NCBI GenBank assembly: GCA_038134285.1
Contig: JAYPUW010000014.1
Coordinates: forward strand, 1-26,372
Length of the DNA stretch: 26,372 nt
Direction: 5' to 3'
Source of the DNA: UBA3478 sp038134285
Lineage (GTDB): Bacteria > Bacteroidota > Bacteroidia > Flavobacteriales > Flavobacteriaceae
This document shows positions 1 to 6,911 of this stretch, one piece after another. A program made the position numbers and the translations under genes. Numbering within the stretch: the stretch's first letter is position 1; each line of letters starts with the position of its first letter. Under the pieces are notes generated by a model. The model worked only from the letters and a program-made list of their open reading frames with translations, did no database searches and was not told the DNA's origin.

Positions 1-185
1 ACAATCTAGGACTCTCTATGCGCAGAGCACAGGCTGTGGCAGACTTTTTAATCAATGCTGGCATCTCACCGAACAGGATCGAGATCCAAGCCCTAGGAAA
101 GAGCGCTCCAGTTATCAGAGAATCGGATGAAGATGCCAAGGCTAGAAATCGTAGAGTAGTTATCTTGGAGAGTAACCCTTACTAA
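1..185 (+). CDS. OmpA-family C-terminal domain protein (3' end only)
   Basis: The reading frame is open from base 3 to the TAA at 183-185; the start lies outside the window. The visible 60 residues contain LSMRRAQAVADFL, then IEIQALGKSAPV, then DAKARNRRVVI. This is the typical end of the OmpA/MotB peptidoglycan-binding fold: the RA-x-AV helix, the GxG-like strand and the NRRV motif. Proteins of this family sit in the outer membrane or as lipoproteins and bind diaminopimelate in peptidoglycan. The gene is convergent with the recombinase at 191-1783, with only 5 bp between the two stop codons and no terminator between them. If the tRNA-Asn fragment at 1957-1998 marks the right end of an integrated element, this gene is inside that element. 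The N-terminal architecture is unknown. Confidence 0.85.
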   Translation, partial: NLGLSMRRAQAVADFLINAGISPNRIEIQALGKSAPVIRESDEDAKARNRRVVILESNPY

Positions 186-190
186 ATATA

Positions 191-1783
191 CTAAGGTCTC
201 AACCGAATTGTACCGCCATTTTTAAACAAATCCCTTTGAAAGGGAAGATCAAATACCGCTTTAAAAGCCTCATCTTTTCGGATTTCTACTTGATTTATGC
301 CGATAATCTCTGGTAGTTTCTGAGCTAATTGTGTATACAATAAATTTGATGGGGATCCTACCATCATGTATGAGTAGTCGACTTTCATCACTTGACTTAG
401 TTTGCTAATCCAGAAATCGAAAAGTTCAACCATCTGAAACTTGTGCATGATTTGCAGGTGTGCTTGCTGAGACTTAAGCACTAACTCCGGATCATTATAG
501 TTGTCGTAATGACGCTGAATCGAATCGTCTGTCTGCCCCATTAAATGCATCTTAATCCCATCATTAATTCCAAGAATTCTAGCTGTTGTGGCATACGTCT
601 TTCTAGCAGTCTCAAAACTTGATAAACCGATGTCTTTTAATCGTTTATTCAAGTTGTTCCAGATAGCATTATCTCTACCTATTTCTATCCTTGGATTATG
701 AGTGAAGATTCTAAGCAAATCATTATCCGATTTTTCAAGCAGTCTGCCATTAGGGTCCTTAAAATCCTGCACTTGCAGGTAAGATAGCTTAGGATGAGTG
801 ATAGCAGTAAGTATTCTAAGCATATAAATAAGCCCTCCCATAGGCGGTAGATTATACCAGATATACATCTTATTACCTGTTTTATGCCTTTTATGAGTGA
901 TGAAGTGAGCATTGCCTTTAAGAGTCAATGACCCAGAAGTATTTTCATTCTGCATAAATTTTCGAGCAGCCTGAGTATCATAATCGATATTATCCCCTGT
1001 AAGTGTCGAAACATCCATCCCATACCCCCCTCTCATACAAAATTTCAACATCCAAAACCCTACCGCTTCAAAGCATCGTAGTGCTTTTTCTCTAGCGCTT
1101 CGGTGATTAGATCCTATCTTAATTCTAGCTATTGCATCATAGATTTCATCACTTGAGTGGGTAACCAGCTTTTTCGAATGTTTATCAGTCTTCAATCCTA
1201 ATCTTTCAAAGCCAAATTGCCTATAGATCACTTTATCTAGAAGTGCCAGGTTATAAACCGCTTTGATATGTGCCAAATAAGAATTATAAGTATCTGGCTG
1301 CCTCCCCTTTTCAAGCATTGCAGATCGCATTTTCAGCATATTAACACGGTTAACGTCTTCGAATTGAAGATCCTCTTTTTTGAGACCTGCATATTTATTC
1401 AAACCATTCAGTGCACAGCGCGTATTACGATGCCATTGCCCTGACTTATACTGACAATAAATATCGATATATGTTGCTATTGAATCCACGGCACTTTTGG
1501 CATTGATCATTAGCTTGGCTTGCTCAAAATCTATTTCCTTCGTGTTATATAAGGTCTGTACCTTCTTAATCTTCTGATGGTATTCCACCAATTTATTATT
1601 GAAAATAGTATGCATCGGATGCTTAACCGACACTAACTGAGTAGCCTTACTCCAATATTTTTCTTCGATAAGCAAACCGTCAAGAGGAATGTTAGCTTCC
1701 CGATCTCTAGTTCTTAGTCGGACAAGAAGTTGACGTGTACCATCCTTGCGAATATGATTGTGAAACCTAAATGTAATTGTCAT
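191..1783 (-). CDS. Tyrosine-type site-specific recombinase (integrase), long form
   Basis: This is a 530-residue protein. The N-terminal arm-binding part (about 1-95) and the SAM-like core-binding part (about 95-190, with YNSYLAHIKAVYNLA) precede a catalytic domain at about 230-435. Visible catalytic positions are R251 (CMRGGYGMDVSTL), K298/K301 (THKRHKTGNK), R394 (ETARKTYATTA) and the nucleophile candidate Y426 (QRHYDNY). The usual first His of HxxR is Glu391 here, and the later His/Trp (LGH) is Gln417 (LMGQT). An extra tail of about 80 residues follows the active site; most recombinases of this phylum are about 370-450 residues long. The gene starts about 175 bp from a tRNA-Asn 3' fragment and is read away from it, the usual arrangement for an element integrated at a tRNA. 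It probably integrates or excises that element. The family call is firm; activity is uncertain because of the substitutions. Confidence 0.88.
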   Translation of the reverse strand: MTITFRFHNHIRKDGTRQLLVRLRTRDREANIPLDGLLIEEKYWSKATQLVSVKHPMHTIFNNKLVEYHQKIKKVQTLYNTKEIDFEQAKLMINAKSAVDSIATYIDIYCQYKSGQWHRNTRCALNGLNKYAGLKKEDLQFEDVNRVNMLKMRSAMLEKGRQPDTYNSYLAHIKAVYNLALLDKVIYRQFGFERLGLKTDKHSKKLVTHSSDEIYDAIARIKIGSNHRSAREKALRCFEAVGFWMLKFCMRGGYGMDVSTLTGDNIDYDTQAARKFMQNENTSGSLTLKGNAHFITHKRHKTGNKMYIWYNLPPMGGLIYMLRILTAITHPKLSYLQVQDFKDPNGRLLEKSDNDLLRIFTHNPRIEIGRDNAIWNNLNKRLKDIGLSSFETARKTYATTARILGINDGIKMHLMGQTDDSIQRHYDNYNDPELVLKSQQAHLQIMHKFQMVELFDFWISKLSQVMKVDYSYMMVGSPSNLLYTQLAQKLPEIIGINQVEIRKDEAFKAVFDLPFQRDLFKNGGTIRLRP

Positions 1784-1810
1784 AATAGCCCAGTTTTAAG
1801 CTTATTCCCA

Positions 1811-1887
1811 AAATTGCACCCAGAGCCCGGATACGGCAAGGGAGTTATTCAGAGTTTACGTGCAATTTCTCAACACTAATTGTGCAA
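1811..1887. promoter_or_regulatory. Three GTGCAA boxes between integrase and att core
   Basis: AAATTGCAC at 1811-1819 and GTGCAATTT at 1860-1868 form a perfect 9-bp inverted repeat with 40 bp between the arms. A third GTGCAA lies at 1882-1887. Repeated short boxes between an integrase start and its att core are what arm-type integrase sites look like. This is an inference; they could instead be an operator for the integrase promoter. Confidence 0.4.
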
Positions 1888-1956
1888 AGGGCTAACAAGG
1901 TATTATAACTAGAGGTACGAGAGAATTTGACCAATAGTAAAAGGTCATTTTGTAAA

Positions 1957-1998
1957 CTGTTAATCAGAGGGTCCTTGGTTCGAGCCCAAGAGGGGGAG
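1957..1998 (+). other. Displaced 3' part of tRNA-Asn(GTT): probable att site
   Basis: The stretch reads as the anticodon loop CTGTTAA (anticodon GTT), the 3' anticodon stem TCAGA, a variable loop, a complete T arm (CTTGG, loop TTCGAGC, CCAAG), a 3' acceptor strand AGGGGGA and discriminator G. The 5' half is absent: the sequence before 1957 does not pair with the anticodon stem, and no D arm or TCCCCCT acceptor strand is present. CCA is not encoded (CAA follows). A partial tRNA 3' end next to an integrase start is the standard signature of tRNA-targeted integration. Because a terminator follows it, this is probably the original chromosomal 3' end, so the element should lie to the left. Confidence 0.85.
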
Positions 1999-2014
1999 CA
2001 ACTTATAATGATAT

Positions 2015-2053
2015 AACCGTTATACTGTTATAGTGTAGCGGTTTATTATTTTT
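2015..2053 (+). terminator. Probable native terminator of the tRNA-Asn gene
   Basis: AACCGTTATACT (2015-2026) pairs with AGTGTAGCGGTT (2032-2043) over 12 bp with two G-T wobbles and a 5-nt loop. A T-rich run follows. It sits 17 nt after the tRNA-Asn 3' end, where a tRNA terminator is expected. Confidence 0.6.
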
Positions 2054-2059
2054 GAATAT

Positions 2060-2854
2060 ATGAATAAGACACTTAAATTCTTATTAATCACATTTTTGTG
2101 GTCATGGATATTTTTTGCTTTAGCAATAAACTCCGTTTCAATTATTCTTGATCAAAATTCGTTTCAATCATTTTTGAAATACTTCTTTGTGGGAATTTAT
2201 GGCCCTACTATCGGTGCTATGATTGTTTCAATTATGGATAGTAAATCTGTGTTTTTAAAATTATTATTGAAATTCCTAAATTTCAGAATTCCATTAAAGA
2301 CTCTATTATTAGCTTTTTTCCTGCCAATTCTATTTGTAGCATCTGGAATTACTGTTTTTGCGGTTATCGGAGGTGAAGTCGGTCCTTTTGAAATCAAAGG
2401 TATTTATTCTATACCTACAATTTTATTAGCAGGTATTTATGCTGGTCCTCTTGGAGAAGAATTAGGTTGGAGAGGATTTCTTTTGCCTGAACTCCAAAAA
2501 ACTTTTTCACCCCTGAAAAGTGCCTTGATCATAGGTGTTATATGGTTTTTTTGGCATCTCCCTCTTTTTTGGGCTCCTATAGGTACTCTGGTAAGTGGAT
2601 ATTTTTCATTCACATCTATTATCACCTATTTTATGATAATCAATTGTTTATCCATAATTATTACTTGGCTTTATAACCAATCGTCTTATAACTTGTGGAC
2701 AGCAATACTTTTTCATCTTTTTATCAATGCTGGTATTGCACTCACCGTATTCCCCCAACTTTCACCTTCAACCAATAATATTCATTTATACTCGATTTCA
2801 GGAATGCTGTTGTTTACTTCTTACCTTCTGATTTCGAAAAAAGTAATTCAATAA
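2060..2854 (+). CDS. CPBP-family intramembrane glutamic endopeptidase
   Basis: This is a 264-residue integral membrane protein with about eight hydrophobic segments. The three family motifs are present: GEELGWRGFLLPEL (EExxxR, about residues 133-146), WFFWHLPLFW (FxxxH-like, about 162-171) and HLFINAG (about 219-225). The family (CAAX protease/bacteriocin-processing, Abi-like) includes Rce1-type prenyl proteases. Bacterial members process or confer immunity to peptides, but the substrate of most is unknown. The gene stands alone just right of the tRNA-Asn fragment and is followed at once by a repeat copy that supplies a terminator-like hairpin. The start is chosen at the ATG that opens directly into the first membrane segment. 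Confidence 0.85.
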   Translation: MNKTLKFLLITFLWSWIFFALAINSVSIILDQNSFQSFLKYFFVGIYGPTIGAMIVSIMDSKSVFLKLLLKFLNFRIPLKTLLLAFFLPILFVASGITVFAVIGGEVGPFEIKGIYSIPTILLAGIYAGPLGEELGWRGFLLPELQKTFSPLKSALIIGVIWFFWHLPLFWAPIGTLVSGYFSFTSIITYFMIINCLSIIITWLYNQSSYNLWTAILFHLFINAGIALTVFPQLSPSTNNIHLYSISGMLLFTSYLLISKKVIQ

Positions 2855-2865
2855 AAGATTTAGCT

Positions 2866-2963
2866 GTGCTGCAACTTTGAATAATAGGGGGAGCCATCTT
2901 AGACAAGCCATCGATTTTCGATGGCTTTTTCTTTTTCTACAAGGTCTTATGGCGATTGCAGCT
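2866..2963 (+). repeat. Dispersed ~98-bp intergenic repeat, copy A
   Basis: The order of conserved blocks is GTGCTGCAACTTTGAATAA, then TAGGGGGAGCCATCTTAGAC, then a hairpin (AAGCCATCGA, loop TTT, TCGATGGCTT at 2905-2927), then TTTTCTTTTTCTACAAGG, then TCTTA and GATTGCAGC. Near-identical copies lie at 10223, 16126, 17329 and 26052. The copy fills the space between convergent genes: the CPBP protease on the plus strand and the flavin-reductase-like gene on the minus strand. Confidence 0.92.
2905..2935 (+). terminator. Hairpin of repeat copy A, terminator-like
   Basis: A perfect 10-bp stem with a 3-nt TTT loop is followed by a T-rich run. It lies 51 bp after the CPBP stop. The A-poor left flank suggests termination mainly of plus-strand transcripts, although a stem in a convergent gap could act in both directions. 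Confidence 0.65.
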
Positions 2964-3005
2964 TTTCTTATAGAACTTAAGGTTGTTTCGAATATTTAGT
3001 GAAGT

Positions 3006-3902
3006 CTATTCTATAGAGCATAATACTGCTAGCGCTTCTTCTGTTTTTTTATTTTCAAGAAGTTTCTTAGCTAAAATGTGAACTTTGCGTTCTTTTTCTT
3101 TAGAATTATTTAGTTCTAGGACTCCTTTAAGCTGGTGATATATCAATACCTTGGAAATCATTTCCTTATTTGGTAATCGCTCACAATTTGCTAATCTACC
3201 TAATTCATTTCCTGTCAATAAAAGACTTTTTTGGGCGTGCATTGGAAGATTATCAACCCCAATCCCTTTAGAAAATATGGGTTTTTCTATTTCAAATAAA
3301 GCATCCCTGGTCATTCTTGCATACCAGTTTTTTCCTAATCTTGCTACCAAATCTAATTTAAGAGTATCTAATTGACCATCAGTTCCTAAGTATGTTTTGT
3401 TGAGGTGAATATTTACTACTCTACATATTACTAGGTTCCCTGCACCACCCTTTGTCCCCAAGGCAATTATCTGATCTACTAAACATTCAAAAGAGACAGG
3501 TGATTCCTTGACACGGGGAGGTACTATTTTCTGAGAAGCTATTGGTGTTAATCCAGATTTGATAAATTCATTTACACCCTTATCGTATTCAGTGCTGGAC
3601 AGGGACATTTGCTCTACAATTTCAAAGTTTACAATATTTATACAGACTTCTTTAACCTCTTTTACATTATCTAAGCTGTGTTTTGTAGTGTTATTCGAGC
3701 TTCTTCTTGCTGGTGAGAATACAAGTATTGGCGGATTAGCACTAAATACGTTGAAGAAACTAAACGGACTCAAATTCACGTTTCCCTCTAAATCTACAGT
3801 ACTTGCAAACGCGATAGGTCGAGGTGCAATAGAAGTAAGAAGGAGTTGATGTAAATCCTGTGTAGATATTGAATTTGGATCTATAGTTATGGTATTATTC
3901 AT
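3006..3902 (-). CDS. Flavin-reductase-like (FMN-binding split barrel) protein
   Basis: The protein has 298 residues. Positions about 20-185 match the flavin reductase-like domain: SIAPRPIAFASTVDLEGNVNLSPFSFF is the classic start, with PRPIA and N-L-S-P-FSFFN contacting FMN, followed by ANPPILVFSP and an NxxxxKE region (DNVKEVKEV). The last 100 or so residues are a charged helical extension of unknown role. It is the last gene of the tyrosine-catabolic operon, with 1 bp between the fumarylacetoacetase stop and this ATG, so it is co-transcribed. Its reaction is not known. By position it occupies the place where a maleylacetoacetate isomerase might be expected, but the fold is unrelated, so a redox or flavin-supply role is equally likely. 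Confidence 0.8.
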   Translation of the reverse strand: MNNTITIDPNSISTQDLHQLLLTSIAPRPIAFASTVDLEGNVNLSPFSFFNVFSANPPILVFSPARRSSNNTTKHSLDNVKEVKEVCINIVNFEIVEQMSLSSTEYDKGVNEFIKSGLTPIASQKIVPPRVKESPVSFECLVDQIIALGTKGGAGNLVICRVVNIHLNKTYLGTDGQLDTLKLDLVARLGKNWYARMTRDALFEIEKPIFSKGIGVDNLPMHAQKSLLLTGNELGRLANCERLPNKEMISKVLIYHQLKGVLELNNSKEKERKVHILAKKLLENKKTEEALAVLCSIE

Positions 3903-3903
3903 C

Positions 3904-5151
3904 TTAATTATTTACTGATTCACATGGTAATAATTGAGATCTAACTTCTCCAAAGCCGAATCTAATTCCGTTCTTTTCACAGTAACCTTTAATAATAACC
4001 GTGTCAAAATCTTCAATAAAGCTTCTCTCTTCTCCACTCCCTAATTTTACGGGAGTTTTTCCTCCCCAAGAAAGCTCTAGCATAGAACCATAAGACCCCG
4101 GATTCTTTCCTGAAATAGTCCCTGAAGCCATAAGATCTCCAACATTTAAATCACACCCATTAATTGTATGATGAGCTAATTGCTGTGACATATTCCAATA
4201 CATATACTTAAAATTAGAGCGACTTAATATACTTTCTTTTCCATTTAAGGGAATAATTGACACCTCTAATTTGATATCATAATTCTTTAATCCTTTAAAA
4301 GATAAATATGGTAGCACTTTAGGTTCCTGAAGTGGACCAGCGACTTTAAATGGTTCTAATGCTTCCATAGTAACTACCCATGGGGATATTGTAGAGGCAA
4401 AACTCTTTGATAAAAAAGGGCCTAATGGAATATACTCCCATTTTTGAATATCTCGAGCAGTCCAATCATTGAAAAGTACTTTCCCAAAAATATAATCCTC
4501 TGCTTTATCTGTAGAAACTGAGATGCCTAATGGGTTTTTTTTTCCAATAATGAAGCCCATTTCTAGTTCAAAATCTATTTTAGATGAAGGAGCGAGAATA
4601 GGTACACTTGAATTGGCTATAATAACTTGCCCTTTTGGCCTTATAATAGGAGTACCACTTACTCTAATTGAAGAGGATCTTCCATGATATCCTACAGGTA
4701 AATATCGCCAATTGGGTAAGAGAGCATTTTCAGGGTCTCTAAACATTTTTCCAACATTAGTTGCGTGTTCAATGCTTGAGTAGAAGTCTGTATAATCGCC
4801 AATTAAAACAGGAAGCTGCATTTTTACTCCATCCTGATCTATGAAAGCATCTTTATTTTTCCTAAGGACGGAATTACTATTACAGAGCTCAGACTGAATA
4901 TGCAATCTTACTTTGGTTGTGACCTCTTTTCCTAAAGAAATAAAATCATTTAAATAATTATTTTCAAAAATACTTTTATCAAAGCTGAAATGATCAAAAA
5001 TTCCTAATTCATATGCTTTTACAAGATCTAAAATTTTATCTCCTATTGCTGTCCCAACTCTTGCTCCTTTTTCCTCCGAAAAGAAAATACCAAAAGGTAT
5101 ATTATGTATGCTGAAGTCTGAATGTTCTGAAATATCTATCCAAGTATTCAT
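3904..5151 (-). CDS. fahA: Fumarylacetoacetase
   Basis: It hydrolyses 4-fumarylacetoacetate to fumarate and acetoacetate, the last step of tyrosine breakdown in the cytosol. The 415-residue length is normal. A short N-terminal SH3-like part precedes the FAH fold. Visible active-site motifs are GDYTDFYSSIEHATNVG (metal ligand D122, catalytic-type H129), LPVGYHGRSSS, DFELEMGF (E195, E197) and NDWTARDIQKWEY (D229). The ATG overlaps the upstream hydroxylase gene by 4 bp (ATGA), and the next gene begins 1 bp after the stop, so translational coupling is likely. Confidence 0.96.
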   Translation of the reverse strand: MNTWIDISEHSDFSIHNIPFGIFFSEEKGARVGTAIGDKILDLVKAYELGIFDHFSFDKSIFENNYLNDFISLGKEVTTKVRLHIQSELCNSNSVLRKNKDAFIDQDGVKMQLPVLIGDYTDFYSSIEHATNVGKMFRDPENALLPNWRYLPVGYHGRSSSIRVSGTPIIRPKGQVIIANSSVPILAPSSKIDFELEMGFIIGKKNPLGISVSTDKAEDYIFGKVLFNDWTARDIQKWEYIPLGPFLSKSFASTISPWVVTMEALEPFKVAGPLQEPKVLPYLSFKGLKNYDIKLEVSIIPLNGKESILSRSNFKYMYWNMSQQLAHHTINGCDLNVGDLMASGTISGKNPGSYGSMLELSWGGKTPVKLGSGEERSFIEDFDTVIIKGYCEKNGIRFGFGEVRSQLLPCESVNN

Positions 5152-6911
5152 AAGTTACTTTTTGTAATGAGTTTTACGCCGTCTGAAATCAGTTTATGAA
5201 AAGCACTTATTGATTTTAGTTGTTTTAAATAATCATTTATTTTCTTTTCAATTTCAAGACCTTTTCCATAAACCAATTCATACATTTCAAGACTTAAGAG
5301 CCAGTCTTTAGGATAATTTTCCTTTAATTCATAAAGTATATTGAAGAGAGCTAACTCATCCAATCTAGAATTTTCTCTCATGGATCTTAAATCCCCATAC
5401 ATAGTATGAAGTTTTAATTTGGCGTCGCTATATATTGGTTTTATACTTTTTGTTTTGGAAACCTTATATAAGCTTTCAAAGGAATTTGCACTGGCAGGTC
5501 CTGCAAAAGCATACAAAACCTTTTTTCCAACTACCATATCATAAACCCCCCATTCTGGTTTAAATAAGATAAGTTCTCCATAGGTAACGGAACAGTTTTT
5601 AAAGGAAATAAGAATTATTTTTCCCCTAACATCTCTTTTTCCTGTAATAATTTCACCACTTACTTCTATACCTCCTTCAAAATTTAATTGCACTTGTTTT
5701 CCCTCACAAATACCATAGATCTCAAGGTCCTTAGGTGACATGTCTTCAATAGCTAAATTGGTGTTTTCTAGTTTTCCAATTGGGCTTCCAAATCCGGAAG
5801 GATGTTGTAGAATTCCATGACCATTTAACTCTTTTTCTCTAGATGCTAAGGCTGTTTGTCCTTTTGTCTGAATATATATAGCCTTATTATCATGAGCTAT
5901 GACCTTTGAAAATACACCAGAAATTTGTATTCCTGTGCTTAGTTCAACAGTCCCGATATTTTCCGATTCAATTAATTTTTCTATTCCTTTGAGACCTCCA
6001 GTTCTCAAAGCCATTTTGTCTGCAAACTTTTCTAATACATAACTTAGATGAGCAAAATCTGGTGTTACAAAAAGCTGTGGCTGGGTCTGCGTTATGTCAA
6101 AATTAACTTGTGCAGCCTCTATTGAATAATCTCTTTTTTCTATTTTATCCAATAGACATAATTTACTTTCTTCTATAGAGGAAAGTAATCCTGCACCAAA
6201 TATTTTTGGTTTATCTAAGCTGCCAATTAATCCATATTCGACTGTCCACCAATGAAGGTTTCTAAGCTGAGCCATTTCTGACAGTTCCCCTATATTTTTC
6301 TGTAGTTTTTGAAGTTCTAGTAAGGCATTTTCAATACTTTTCTGATCTGCCTCTGGGTCTTCCTTTAATATGGAAACCTTCCTTACTGCCTCATATAAAT
6401 CCTCGTCTTTAGGTGATGAAATGGCTCTACTTCCAATTTCACCAAACCTACGTAAATACTCCGCATATTCAGGATTGCCAATAAAAGGAGCGTGGCCCGC
6501 AGCCTCATGGATGATATCTGGAGCAGGAGTATAAGAAATATGCTCTATACTTCGAATATCAGAGGCAATTACTAATACATTATATGCCTGAAATTCCATA
6601 AATGCATTCGGGGGTATAAATCCATTAACAGAAACTGCCGCCCATCCAATGTCCTTGAGAATTCTATTCATTCCTTCCATCTCTGGAATTGAATCTATTG
6701 TAATTCCGGTACTTTCAATTCCATTTAAATAGTAAGAATGAGCTACTTTTTTTAAGTAACTCAAATTTAATCGCATCACATACCTCCATACAGCATGATC
6801 TTGTGTAGTATATTCTTGATAAGGCTGTTTAACAATAAATTCATGAAGGTGAAGAGGTAGCTTTCTTGTTATCTCATTCCATTGAAAATCAGCCGGCACT
6901 TTTGAACTCAT
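5148..6911 (-). CDS. Pterin-dependent aromatic amino acid hydroxylase (phenylalanine 4-monooxygenase), long form
   Basis: It most likely converts phenylalanine to tyrosine using tetrahydropterin, O2 and iron. The catalytic domain occupies about residues 20-330, with the iron ligands visible as H135 and H140 in IIHEAAGHAPF and E225 in HWWTVEYGL. There is no ACT regulatory domain at the N terminus. Instead, about 250 residues follow the catalytic domain, including a barrel-like stretch with VQLNFEGGIEVSGEI and ending in helical, charged sequence. The total of 587 residues is about twice that of the usual proteobacterial PhhA. The start overlaps the upstream dioxygenase gene by 4 bp. No pterin-4a-carbinolamine dehydratase is nearby. 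Substrate choice (Phe rather than Trp) is inferred from the operon. Confidence 0.92.
   Translation of the reverse strand: MSSKVPADFQWNEITRKLPLHLHEFIVKQPYQEYTTQDHAVWRYVMRLNLSYLKKVAHSYYLNGIESTGITIDSIPEMEGMNRILKDIGWAAVSVNGFIPPNAFMEFQAYNVLVIASDIRSIEHISYTPAPDIIHEAAGHAPFIGNPEYAEYLRRFGEIGSRAISSPKDEDLYEAVRKVSILKEDPEADQKSIENALLELQKLQKNIGELSEMAQLRNLHWWTVEYGLIGSLDKPKIFGAGLLSSIEESKLCLLDKIEKRDYSIEAAQVNFDITQTQPQLFVTPDFAHLSYVLEKFADKMALRTGGLKGIEKLIESENIGTVELSTGIQISGVFSKVIAHDNKAIYIQTKGQTALASREKELNGHGILQHPSGFGSPIGKLENTNLAIEDMSPKDLEIYGICEGKQVQLNFEGGIEVSGEIITGKRDVRGKIILISFKNCSVTYGELILFKPEWGVYDMVVGKKVLYAFAGPASANSFESLYKVSKTKSIKPIYSDAKLKLHTMYGDLRSMRENSRLDELALFNILYELKENYPKDWLLSLEMYELVYGKGLEIEKKINDYLKQLKSISAFHKLISDGVKLITKSNL

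Noticed and set aside
1957..1998. Functional tRNA-Asn gene
   Set aside because: The 5' acceptor strand, D arm and 5' anticodon stem are absent upstream; only the 3' part is present.
2891..2926. Alternative hairpin using the first GCCATC (GGGGGAGCCATC) to pair with GATGGC, making a riboswitch-like pair of structures
   Set aside because: The first GCCATC reads GCCATT in copy C and GCCAAC in copy F without compensating changes, so the alternative pairing is not conserved.
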